Shown one piece after another: positions 6,283-17,262 of a stretch of DNA of 19,238 nt (position 1 is its first letter; every line of letters begins with the position of its first letter). The notes under the pieces are model-generated. The model was not told the origin of the DNA. It did not search any database and saw only the letters and a list, made by a program, of their open reading frames with translations. A program made the translations under genes and the position numbers. The DNA lies in the NCBI GenBank assembly GCA_900764725.1, contig CAAFPB010000193.1, positions 1 through 19,238 of the forward strand, in the 5' to 3' direction. The DNA comes from an uncultured Catenibacterium sp. Lineage in GTDB: Bacteria > Bacillota_I > Bacilli_A > Erysipelotrichales > Coprobacillaceae.

Positions 6283-6368
6283 TTGACACTTATATGAAAT
6301 TGTAAGTAGAAAAGGGTATGTTGGAAAGCGATAAATATATGTTTTTAAGAAAGTTTTTGTGTTAGAAT
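6283..6368 (+). promoter_or_regulatory. Candidate promoters of the sua5-to-atp gene block
   Basis: Two candidates are visible. The first is a perfect TTGACA (6283-6288) with TAGAAA 18 bases later (6307-6312). The second is an extended -10, TGT-TAGAAT (6360-6368), with only a weak -35. Both lie upstream of the TsaC/Sua5 start at 6392. No riboswitch-like structure is evident between 6203 and 6382. Confidence 0.4.
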
Positions 6369-6391
6369 AATACCGATATGAGGTGATTTTA

Positions 6392-7012
6392 ATGACACAG
6401 GTTATAGGACCAGAACAGATGGATTTATTAGTAAGTGCAGTAAGAGATGGGAAGATTGTTGCATTTCCTACGGAAACTGTTTATGGCGTTGCCTGCTTAT
6501 TCAATGATTTGAAGGGTCTTGATAGAATTATGGAAATCAAGAAACGTAACCCGAATAAAGCAGTTACTCTTATGTTGTCAAAAAAAGATGATGTAAAGAA
6601 GTATGGCTTAGTGGACGAGGGTACCCAGAGAGTGATTGATAAGTTTATGCCAGGTAGAATGACAATCGTATTAACAAGACTGGATAGTGTGGATTCAAGA
6701 CATGTTGGTGGTAAAGATACAATAGGTATTAGAATCCCAGACAGTTCTTTCGTTTTGTCGCTCATTGATCAGACAGGGCCTTTATCAGTAACAAGTGCCA
6801 ATTTATCTGGTCAAGGGAATACGACAAACGAAAAAGAAGTACTTGCACAGCTTGATGGACAGATTGATATGGTTGTCAGAGGACAGACTGCTTCGGCAAC
6901 TGCATCTACAGTCGTGGATTTAAGTCAAGGTGATGTGAGAATACTAAGAGAAGGTTTAATTACCAAAGAAGAAATCGAGGAGGTATATTATGAAAATTGC
7001 AGTCGCTTGTGA
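6392..7012 (+). CDS. L-threonylcarbamoyladenylate synthase (TsaC/Sua5 type)
   Basis: This cytoplasmic enzyme makes threonylcarbamoyl-AMP from threonine, bicarbonate and ATP, the first step of the t6A37 modification of ANN-decoding tRNAs. The 206-residue length fits the short TsaC form, without the C-terminal Sua5 domain. Recognisable motifs are FPTETVYGV near the start, the K-R-N-P-x-K segment (EIKKRNPNKAVTLM), PGRMTIVL, IGIRIPD and SVTSANLSG. ATG 6392 sits six bases after GAGGTG; an in-frame GTG at 6383 overlaps that site and is not the start. It begins the housekeeping block as ywlC does in Bacillus, and its end overlaps rpiB by 23 bp. Confidence 0.9.
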   Translation: MTQVIGPEQMDLLVSAVRDGKIVAFPTETVYGVACLFNDLKGLDRIMEIKKRNPNKAVTLMLSKKDDVKKYGLVDEGTQRVIDKFMPGRMTIVLTRLDSVDSRHVGGKDTIGIRIPDSSFVLSLIDQTGPLSVTSANLSGQGNTTNEKEVLAQLDGQIDMVVRGQTASATASTVVDLSQGDVRILREGLITKEEIEEVYYENCSRL

Positions 7013-7430
7013 TCATGGTGGATTACGTTTAAAGAATGTTCTTATTGATGAAATGAAGAAACAGGGTTATGAAGTTGTAGACTATGGTACTTATACTGAA
7101 GACTCTTGTGATTATCCTGATTATGCATCTAAGGCAGCTAAAGCTGTTGCATCAGGAGAATGTGAGAAAGGTGTCGTTGTTTGTGGAACAGGCATTGGTG
7201 TATCAATTACATGTAATAAGGTAGATGGTATCCGCTGCGCATTATGTCATGATGTATTTAGTGCGAAAGCGACTAGAGCTCATAATGATACTAACATGAT
7301 TGCAATGGGACAGAGAGTAATTGGAGAAGGACTCGCTGTTGAAATTCTTAATGCATGGCTACATACTGATTTTGAAGGTGGAAGACATGTTAAGAGAATT
7401 GAAAAAGTAATGGCTTTAGAAAAGGAGTAA
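6990..7430 (+). CDS. rpiB: Ribose-5-phosphate isomerase B
   Basis: This isomerase interconverts ribose 5-phosphate and ribulose 5-phosphate in the pentose phosphate pathway; close relatives act on allose or galactose 6-phosphate. The 146-residue length is normal for RpiB/LacAB proteins. Visible motifs are ACDHGG (Asp8, His9), the active-site Cys65 in [12 protein letters not shown], and the ATRAHND and [10 protein letters not shown] segments with His98. GAGGAGG precedes the ATG inside the end of the Sua5-type gene, so the two are translationally coupled. The gene corresponds to Bacillus ywlF in the same order. Confidence 0.9.
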   Translation: MKIAVACDHGGLRLKNVLIDEMKKQGYEVVDYGTYTEDSCDYPDYASKAAKAVASGECEKGVVVCGTGIGVSITCNKVDGIRCALCHDVFSAKATRAHNDTNMIAMGQRVIGEGLAVEILNAWLHTDFEGGRHVKRIEKVMALEKE

Positions 7431-7435
7431 CTATT

Positions 7436-8671
7436 ATGAGAGATACAGAAGTATTTGCAAGTGTTGAAAGAGAATTGAATAGACAAAGAAACAATATTGA
7501 ATTAATTGCTTCCGAAAACTTTGTATCTAAAGAAATTATGGAGCTTGCGGGCTCAGTTCTAACAAATAAATATGCTGAAGGATATCCAGGTAAGAGATAT
7601 TATGGTGGATGTCAGTTTGTGGATGAAGTAGAAACATTGGCACAGGAAAGACTTAAGAAGTTATTTGGCTGTGAGTATGCAAATGTTCAGCCTCATTCTG
7701 GTGCACAGGCAAATACAGCTGTTTATTTTGCTTTATTACAGCCAGGTGATAAAGTACTAGGTATGTCTTTAAATGATGGTGGGCATTTAACTCATGGACA
7801 TCCATTAAATTACTCTGGTAAGACTTATGAATTCCATGCTTATGGTGTTGATAAGGAAACAGAAAGAATTGATTATGATGAATATAAGAGATTATGTGAA
7901 GAAATCAAACCTAAGTTAGTTGTTGCAGGAGCAAGTGCTTATGCAAGAACTATTGATTTCAAATTCATGGCTGAAGTTGCACATAGTGTTGGTGCTATCT
8001 TCATGGTAGACATGGCACATATCGCTGGTTTAGTTGCTGCAGGAGATCATCCATCTCCATTCCCTTATGCAGATATCGTGACTACTACAACTCATAAGAC
8101 TTTAAGAGGTCCTAGAGGTGGTGTCATCATGTGTAAGGAAAAGTATGCAAAAGATATCGATAGAGCTGTTTTCCCTGGTATGCAGGGTGGACCTCTTATG
8201 CATATTATTGCAGCTAAAGCGGCTTGTTTCTACGAAGCATTACAGCCTGAATTTAAGGAATATAGTCATCAGATCATTAAGAATGCGAAAGCTTTAGAAG
8301 AATCTTTAAAGGAAGAAGGATTCCGTCTTGTAACTGGTGGTACAGATAATCACCTATTACTTATTGATGTAAAGAGCAGCTGTGGTATTACAGGTAAGAA
8401 GGCTCAGAGATTACTTGATGAAATCAATATTACAGCAAATAAGAATGCGATTCCTTTCGATACAGAAAAACCTTTCAAGGCTTCTGGAATCCGTGTTGGT
8501 ACACCAGCAATGACAACTAAAGGATTTAAAGAAGAAGACTTCAGAGAAGTCGGAAAGATTATTGCTTATCGTTTAAAGAATGAAGAAACTGATGAAGTAA
8601 AGAATGAATGTCTTGCGAGAGTAAAGAAGTTAACTGATAAAGTGACTATGTATGACGATATTAAATACTAG
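7436..8671 (+). CDS. glyA: Serine hydroxymethyltransferase
   Basis: This PLP enzyme converts serine and tetrahydrofolate to glycine and 5,10-methylene-THF, the main source of one-carbon units. Its 411 residues match bacterial GlyA. Motifs include [10 protein letters not shown] near the N-terminus, [15 protein letters not shown], the PLP-stacking region at VDMAHIAGL (Asp192, His195) and the Schiff-base Lys221 in [14 protein letters not shown]. An AAAGGAG that overlaps the rpiB stop supplies the ribosome binding site. The glyA-upp-atp order is the one seen in Bacillus. Confidence 0.97.
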   Translation: MRDTEVFASVERELNRQRNNIELIASENFVSKEIMELAGSVLTNKYAEGYPGKRYYGGCQFVDEVETLAQERLKKLFGCEYANVQPHSGAQANTAVYFALLQPGDKVLGMSLNDGGHLTHGHPLNYSGKTYEFHAYGVDKETERIDYDEYKRLCEEIKPKLVVAGASAYARTIDFKFMAEVAHSVGAIFMVDMAHIAGLVAAGDHPSPFPYADIVTTTTHKTLRGPRGGVIMCKEKYAKDIDRAVFPGMQGGPLMHIIAAKAACFYEALQPEFKEYSHQIIKNAKALEESLKEEGFRLVTGGTDNHLLLIDVKSSCGITGKKAQRLLDEINITANKNAIPFDTEKPFKASGIRVGTPAMTTKGFKEEDFREVGKIIAYRLKNEETDEVKNECLARVKKLTDKVTMYDDIKY

Positions 8672-8682
8672 GAGGCCATAAT

Positions 8683-9303
8683 ATGGTTAAAGTACTCAAT
8701 CATGCATTAATTAAACATAAGCTCTCAATCATGAGAGAAGAAAAGACATCTAACTATATTTTCAAGCAGAATCTTGACGAAATCGCAATGTTGATGGCGT
8801 ATGAAGTCACAAAAGACTATCCTTTAAAAGAAAAGGAAATTGAAACACCTATTTGTAAGACAACTGGTTATGAATTAGACAAGGATATTATTCTTGTACC
8901 GATCTTACGTGCAGGTGTGGGTCTTGTAGATGGCTTTAGAAGAATCATGCCAACTGCGAAAGTAGGTCATATTGGTATGTATAGAGATGAAGAAACATTG
9001 ATTCCTCATGAATATTATGCTAAATTTCCTAAGGGATTAGAGAACGCAAAGGTGATTGTTCTTGATCCTATGCTTGCTACTGGTGGTTCAGCTGATATGG
9101 CTATCCAGAATATTAAAGATCGTGGTGCGAAGGATATTGAACTTGTTTGTCTTGTAGGTGCACCTGAAGGTGTGAAATACATTGAAGACCATCATCCAGA
9201 TGTTAAGCTTACTTTAGCTGCATTAGATGAAAAGTTAAATGACAAGGGATATATTGTACCAGGTTTAGGAGATGCGGGAGACCGCTTATTTGGTACTAAT
9301 TAA
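8683..9303 (+). CDS. upp: Uracil phosphoribosyltransferase
   Basis: This pyrimidine-salvage enzyme makes UMP from uracil and PRPP. The 206-residue protein has the ILRAG segment (74-78), the PRPP-binding loop [10 protein letters not shown] (128-137) and the C-terminal uracil-binding stretch with [18 protein letters not shown] lies just before the start, 11 bp after glyA. Its stop codon shares bases with the ATG of the next gene (TAATG), tying it to the ATP synthase operon. Confidence 0.97.
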   Translation: MVKVLNHALIKHKLSIMREEKTSNYIFKQNLDEIAMLMAYEVTKDYPLKEKEIETPICKTTGYELDKDIILVPILRAGVGLVDGFRRIMPTAKVGHIGMYRDEETLIPHEYYAKFPKGLENAKVIVLDPMLATGGSADMAIQNIKDRGAKDIELVCLVGAPEGVKYIEDHHPDVKLTLAALDEKLNDKGYIVPGLGDAGDRLFGTN

Positions 9304-9677
9304 TGGGATTTGATGAATACGAAGTAAGAAGAACTTCTATCAGGGTATTCCTTATAGGATTAATTCTTGCAGTTGTACTTTCTATCGTTCTTCAATCAAT
9401 CAGTTACTGTTTAGGGTTTGTATTAGGTTATCTTATTGATTTATTGATCTTACAGATCAATATGAAGATGACTGATACAATACTTTCTATTCAGACTGCA
9501 GGTAAGACAATTGCGGTAATGTTATTTATGGCTAAATTGTTTATTTTTGCAGCTGGTTTTGCAGTAGCTGGATTCTTTCCAGAAATAGTAAATATGTATA
9601 CAGTATTTCTGGGCTATCTAGTAGTAAAGATTTCTATTTATATACATGCATATGGAGAAAGGAGGCGTATGAGATAA
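9303..9677 (+). CDS. Putative ATP synthase subunit I (AtpI-like membrane protein)
   Basis: This 124-residue protein has about four hydrophobic helices (roughly 13-32, 36-52, 68-92, 96-115) and a basic C-terminus (ERRRMR). Its place between upp and atpB is that of atpI, which in other bacteria helps assemble the c-ring or supports magnesium or calcium uptake. Sequence conservation in AtpI is weak, so the call rests on size, topology and position. Both ends overlap the neighbouring genes by one base, so translation is probably coupled. Confidence 0.7.
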   Translation: MGFDEYEVRRTSIRVFLIGLILAVVLSIVLQSISYCLGFVLGYLIDLLILQINMKMTDTILSIQTAGKTIAVMLFMAKLFIFAAGFAVAGFFPEIVNMYTVFLGYLVVKISIYIHAYGERRRMR

Positions 9678-10342
9678 TGAAAATCACTATTCAGCCAGAA
9701 CTGATATCATCATTGATTGTGACTGTGATACTTTCTATTTTCTTTGTTTATGCAGGTAAAAAAATAAGAGAAGCAGATCCAACTAAGAGACCAAAGGGTG
9801 TGGTCCTTGTTGTTGAAACCCTCATTAAGATGGTTTATGACTACATGGGCACAATCATGCCTAAGAAATATGCGAAGAACTACTATCCTTATTTCTCTAT
9901 GTTATTTGCATGGCTGTTGGTTTCTAACTTATTTGGATTAACAGGTTTTGATGCGCCAACTACTAACTACTCAATTACATTATCACTTACATTAATTACA
10001 TGGGTATTAATTCAGATTAATGCGATTAAGTATCAGGGTGTTGGCAGTTATATTAAGGGAACTTTGATTCCCCCAACAAACCTATTTGGTTTGATTTCAC
10101 CATTGATTTCTATATCAATGCGTATTTTCTGTAACTTATTGAGTGGTACATTTATTATGGCCTTAGTATATCAGGCAACATCATTCTTAAGTTACAAGTT
10201 GATTCCATTCAACTTTTTAGGGCCAGTTGTAGCACCACTATTACATTGTTATTTCGATGTATTCTCTGGCTGCGTACAGGCACTGGTATTCGTTACACTA
10301 TCTTCAATTCTGATTTCTAATGAAAATCCAGATGAAGAATAA
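9677..10342 (+). CDS. atpB: ATP synthase F0 subunit a
   Basis: The a subunit forms the two half-channels that pass ions to and from the c-ring. The 221-residue protein has about five to six membrane helices. The essential stator Arg is R149 in ISMRIFCNLLSG, and the usual Gln of the following helix is Q201 in GCVQALVFV. The common RLFGN motif is RIFCN here, a Gly-to-Cys change two residues after the Arg. The start overlaps the AtpI-like gene's stop (TAATG). Confidence 0.93.
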   Translation: MKITIQPELISSLIVTVILSIFFVYAGKKIREADPTKRPKGVVLVVETLIKMVYDYMGTIMPKKYAKNYYPYFSMLFAWLLVSNLFGLTGFDAPTTNYSITLSLTLITWVLIQINAIKYQGVGSYIKGTLIPPTNLFGLISPLISISMRIFCNLLSGTFIMALVYQATSFLSYKLIPFNFLGPVVAPLLHCYFDVFSGCVQALVFVTLSSILISNENPDEE

Positions 10343-10374
10343 ATGAAAAAAATGTCAATAGGAGGAAATTGATT

Positions 10375-10602
10375 ATGACAAGAGGTTTAATTGCAATCGC
10401 TGCTGGTATTGCAGTACTTGCAGGTTTAGGTACAGGTATTGGTGAAGGTTTAGTTGCCGCTCATGCAGTATCTGCAATTGGAAGAAATCCTGAGGCTGAA
10501 AGCAAGATCCGTACAACTATGATCTTAGGTATCGCCTTAACAGAAACAGTAGCCCTCTATGGTTTACTTATTTCTTTCATCTTATTATTCGTATTCAAAT
10601 AA
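10375..10602 (+). CDS. atpE: ATP synthase F0 subunit c
   Basis: The c subunit forms the rotor ring; each copy is a 75-residue hairpin of two membrane helices joined by a polar loop (GRNPEAES, normally RQP). The ion-carrying carboxylate is E57 in ALTETVALYG. A second carboxylate, E24 in GTGIGEG, lies 33 residues earlier, at the place of the Gln that binds sodium in Ilyobacter. Thr58 and Tyr62 match sodium-type positions, but position 59 is Val instead of the hydroxyl residue. ATG 10375 is nine bases after AGGAGG; a TTG at 10369 in the same frame is not needed. Confidence 0.95.
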   Translation: MTRGLIAIAAGIAVLAGLGTGIGEGLVAAHAVSAIGRNPEAESKIRTTMILGIALTETVALYGLLISFILLFVFK

Positions 10603-10627
10603 AAAATAGTTTAAGGAGGAAAAAACT

Positions 10628-11128
10628 ATGCCAGATATAGCCGCAAAGTTATTTCCAAACCCTACCACTATGATTGTTCAGTTATGTTCCACTGCAATCA
10701 TGCTTCTTCTGTTCAAGAAATATTTATGGAATTATGTATTAGAATTCTTCCAGAAGAGAGCTGATTATATTGAAGGTAATATTAATGATGCAAAGGCTAA
10801 GAATGAAAAAGCATCTGAATACCTTCTTGAAAGTGAAAAGCAGGCTAAAGAAGCTGCAAAACAGTATAAAGAAATCATAGATCAGGCTAAGGAAGATGCC
10901 GTAAAGGCTAAGAATAAAATCATGGATGAAGCTAACAAGCAGGCTCAAGAAAAGATTGAACAAGCTCGCCGTGAAATTGAATCTGAAAAGCTTGCAGCAC
11001 AGGATGAAATGAAGAAAGAAATTGTGGATGTTGCTGTTGAAGTGGCTACTAAAGTCATGGATCAGAATATGAATACTGAAGCCAATAAAGCTTTAGTAGA
11101 TGATTTCGTAAAACAGGTTGTTAACTAA
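10628..11128 (+). CDS. atpF: ATP synthase F0 subunit b
   Basis: The b subunit is the peripheral stalk that holds F1 against rotation. The 166-residue protein has one N-terminal membrane helix (about 12-32), then a long charged, Ala/Glu/Lys-rich coiled coil (about 45-150) typical of b subunits. A strong AAGGAGG precedes the start. The stop overlaps the atpH ATG by one base. Confidence 0.95.
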   Translation: MPDIAAKLFPNPTTMIVQLCSTAIMLLLFKKYLWNYVLEFFQKRADYIEGNINDAKAKNEKASEYLLESEKQAKEAAKQYKEIIDQAKEDAVKAKNKIMDEANKQAQEKIEQARREIESEKLAAQDEMKKEIVDVAVEVATKVMDQNMNTEANKALVDDFVKQVVN

Positions 11129-11664
11129 TGGATGCAAATGTTGCAGAACGTTATGCTGAAAGTTTATATCAGTTAGCGTTAGAAGATCATGCGCTAGAAG
11201 ATTATCTAGCAGACATGAAACTAGTTGATACAGTTTTAGAAAGTAATCCGGAATTTGAAAAATTCTTCTCTCATGTGCTTGTAGATGATGAAGCAAAGTG
11301 TTCATTACTAGATAAAGGTTTTGGCACTTCAGTAAATCATTATGTATTGAATTTTCTTAAACTGCTTGTAAAGAAAAGAAGAACAAGATATATTGCGCCT
11401 ATTACGAAAAGCTTTATTAAGATGAGTAATAAGCATCTTGGTATTGAGGAAGGCGTTATCTTCACACCTTTCGCATTAAGCGATGAACAGGTTAAGGCAA
11501 TTGAAGAAGCGATTTCTCAGAAAGAAAACAAAACAATCACTTTAAGAACTGTTGAAGACAAGACACTTATTGGTGGTGTTAAGGTTCAGATTGAGAACCG
11601 TGTTTATGATGGTTCATTAAAGAACAAAGTCAGCAAGCTCAAGACTGAGCTGTTGAGAAAGTAG
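11128..11664 (+). CDS. atpH: ATP synthase F1 subunit delta
   Basis: Delta joins the b-subunit stalk to the top of the F1 head. The 178-residue protein has the N-terminal helical domain (RYAESLYQLALE at the start, NHYVLNFLKLLVKKRR at about 71-86) and the C-terminal signature segment TLIGGVKVQIENRVYDGSLKN as split over about 147-168. Length and order (F-H-A) are standard. Its stop is immediately followed by the start region of atpA. Confidence 0.93.
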   Translation: MDANVAERYAESLYQLALEDHALEDYLADMKLVDTVLESNPEFEKFFSHVLVDDEAKCSLLDKGFGTSVNHYVLNFLKLLVKKRRTRYIAPITKSFIKMSNKHLGIEEGVIFTPFALSDEQVKAIEEAISQKENKTITLRTVEDKTLIGGVKVQIENRVYDGSLKNKVSKLKTELLRK

Positions 11665-11673
11665 GTGACGCAA

Positions 11674-15869
<4,196 letters not shown>

Positions 15870-15870
15870 G

Positions 15871-15899
15871 ATCCAGGGTTTATCCCTGGATTTTATTTT
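15871..15899 (+). terminator. Terminator of the atp operon
   Basis: ATCCAGGG (15871-15878) and CCCTGGAT (15884-15891) form an 8-bp stem with a five-base loop. TTTATTTT follows at once. It lies directly after the atpC stop. Confidence 0.85.
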
Positions 15900-15908
15900 G
15901 GAGAAGTT

Positions 15909-16457
15909 ATGGATAATTATGTAAGAGTTAAAGATTATATTCCTGATATATATGTAGAACTGCGTTATGCAACAGAACGTAACTTTACTCACACTAAAGT
16001 ATATGATTTTGATGAAGCGTATTTAAGAAGAGGTACTACACTTAAGCTTAAGAAGGTTCAGGAAGAGTTAAAAGAACTAGGTTATAGTCTTAAAATCTGG
16101 GATGCTTATAGACCATTCACTGCACAACAATACTTCTGGGAACTGATTCATGATGATGAGTTTGTGGCTGATCCAACAAATGGTCCTAAGACACATAATT
16201 TTGGGAATGTAGTAGATGTTACTTTAGTAAAGAGTGATGGAAGTGAAATAGTGATGCCTACAGAGTTTGATGATTTTACAAGTAAGGCAAGTAGAGATTA
16301 TTCATGGTTAACAGGTGATCCTCTTAAGCATGTCCTATTACTAGAAGAAACAATGGAGAAATATGGCTTTATAGGATATGAGGGTGAATGGTGGCATTAT
16401 ACAGATGAAGATTCCTATGACTATATAGAATTTAAGCCAAACGAAAGACACAGCTAA
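15909..16457 (+). CDS. D-alanyl-D-alanine dipeptidase (VanX/DdpX family, M15D)
   Basis: This zinc dipeptidase of 182 residues would cleave D-Ala-D-Ala. All key residues of VanX are present with the right spacing: Arg68 in WDAYRPF, zinc ligands His96 and Asp103 in THNFGNVVD, catalytic Glu160 and ligand His163 in EGEWWHY. The usual Ser two residues before the first ligand is Lys here. There is no signal peptide. No vanH, vanA or vanRS is nearby, so the likely role is peptidoglycan dipeptide turnover, not glycopeptide resistance. GGAG lies before the ATG, 10 bp after the atp terminator. I see no separate promoter, so it may depend on read-through. Confidence 0.85.
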   Translation: MDNYVRVKDYIPDIYVELRYATERNFTHTKVYDFDEAYLRRGTTLKLKKVQEELKELGYSLKIWDAYRPFTAQQYFWELIHDDEFVADPTNGPKTHNFGNVVDVTLVKSDGSEIVMPTEFDDFTSKASRDYSWLTGDPLKHVLLLEETMEKYGFIGYEGEWWHYTDEDSYDYIEFKPNERHS

Positions 16458-16474
16458 TGATGCTGTGCCTTTTT
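16449..16474. terminator. Shared terminator enclosing both stop codons
   Basis: CACAGC (16449-16454) and GCTGTG (16462-16467) pair around TAATGAT, followed by CCTTTTT on the plus strand. Both stop codons, TAA of the VanX-like gene (16455-16457) and TAG of the VanZ-like gene (complement of 16454-16456), sit at the loop. The minus strand tail TCTTTCG is weaker. Confidence 0.6.
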
Positions 16475-16942
16475 AATTAGAGTATAAATAATAAGTGTAA
16501 GTAATATCCCAATACAGGCTCCTGTAGAATCTATCATAACATCTCTGAAACTTGCACTACGTCCTCCTACAAAGAACTGATGAAGTTCATCTGAACAGGC
16601 ATAGAGGAAACTCACTAATAGAGAGATAAATGATTTTAAGCGTAATGGGTAATTTTCATAAGTAAACATCAACAACATTGTAAGAATACTTAAGACAAAA
16701 TAGACAAACATGTGTGCACATTTACGAATAATGAACTCTAAGAAGCTAAAAGCTTCTGTAGATAATGCATTCACTATGTTATGTCCAGTCATAGTCTTAG
16801 ATATATGTCCTATAAGATAGATGACTGATTGAGAAGAAGAGGAACTTTTAGGACCTGTTTGATTAGAGAAACAGAATATAACCCCCATCCAGATAATGAT
16901 TAATAGAGTAAGTAGTATACGTAATTTCTTCTTTTTAGTCAT
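16454..16942 (-). CDS. VanZ-family membrane protein
   Basis: This 162-residue protein has four predicted membrane helices. VanZ signatures are FCFSNQTG and a Ser-rich stretch after helix 1, the RKCAHMFVYFVLS segment, and SDELHQFFVGGRSASFRDVMID before the last helix. VanZ proteins are membrane proteins of ill-defined function; the founding member gives low-level teicoplanin resistance. The start at 16942 has a good Shine-Dalgarno (AGAAAGGAGAGA); an upstream in-frame ATG at 16981 would overlap the promoter. It overlaps the VanX-like gene tail to tail. The pairing recalls van clusters but resistance is not implied. Confidence 0.85.
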   Translation of the reverse strand: MTKKKKLRILLTLLIIIWMGVIFCFSNQTGPKSSSSSQSVIYLIGHISKTMTGHNIVNALSTEAFSFLEFIIRKCAHMFVYFVLSILTMLLMFTYENYPLRLKSFISLLVSFLYACSDELHQFFVGGRSASFRDVMIDSTGACIGILLTLIIYTLIKKAQHH

Positions 16943-16969
16943 AATGTGTCTCTCCTTTCTTGAGTTTAT

Positions 16970-16998
16970 AATATACAACATCTATAAAGAAAAGACAA
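16970..16998 (-). promoter_or_regulatory. Probable promoter of the VanZ-family gene
   Basis: On the minus strand TTGTCT (16998-16993) is followed after exactly 17 bases by TATATT (16975-16970), about 28 bp before the chosen start at 16942. Confidence 0.5.
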
Positions 16999-17120
16999 AT
17001 CAGTAATATCTTGAAATGAATATTTATGATTACATTCAATATTTAATTGTAAATTTTGTGATGGTTTGAACGTCAAAATATGTGATTATGTTTGCTAATC
17101 AGTAATTTAGATGTTATATT

Positions 17121-17146
17121 ATTAAATGCATGGAAGCGCATTTAAT
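17121..17146. repeat. 9-bp inverted repeat upstream of the lysozyme gene
   Basis: ATTAAATGC (17121-17129) and GCATTTAAT (17138-17146) are perfect inverse copies with an eight-base centre. The spacing suits an operator for a dimeric regulator upstream of the promoter at 17208. No regulator can be assigned. Confidence 0.45.
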
Positions 17147-17168
17147 TCGCTATTATTGATTTAATTAT

Positions 17169-17194
17169 TTTCACATCAGAAAAATTATGTGAAA
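17169..17194. repeat. 8-bp inverted repeat just before the lysozyme promoter
   Basis: TTTCACAT (17169-17176) and ATGTGAAA (17187-17194) are perfect inverse copies ten bases apart, ending a few bases before the -35 region. It could be an operator. Confidence 0.45.
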
Positions 17195-17207
17195 TTATTG
17201 ACACAAA

Positions 17208-17236
17208 TTGATGATTCATAACACACATGTTAAAAT
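17208..17236 (+). promoter_or_regulatory. Probable extended -10 promoter of the GH25 gene
   Basis: TTGATG (17208-17213), 17 bases, then TAAAAT (17231-17236) with a TGT extension just before it. A perfect TTGACA ten bases earlier (17198-17203) has no -10 at a normal distance. The leader would be only about 20 bases, with AAGGAGGA at 17248-17255 and the ATG at 17263. Confidence 0.55.
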
Positions 17237-17262
17237 AATTTTACGTGAAGGAGGACACACCA

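Noticed and set aside
6203..6382. Riboswitch or T-box ahead of the housekeeping block
   Set aside because: I could not draw a conserved aptamer-like fold or terminator; only promoter-like boxes are visible.
10739..10963. Antisense open frame in atpF
   Set aside because: It mirrors the Lys/Glu-rich coiled-coil codons of subunit b, a common artefact.
15909..16942. A glycopeptide-resistance cluster
   Set aside because: VanX- and VanZ-type proteins alone do not confer it; the ligase, dehydrogenase and regulators are absent and the families are common in housekeeping settings.
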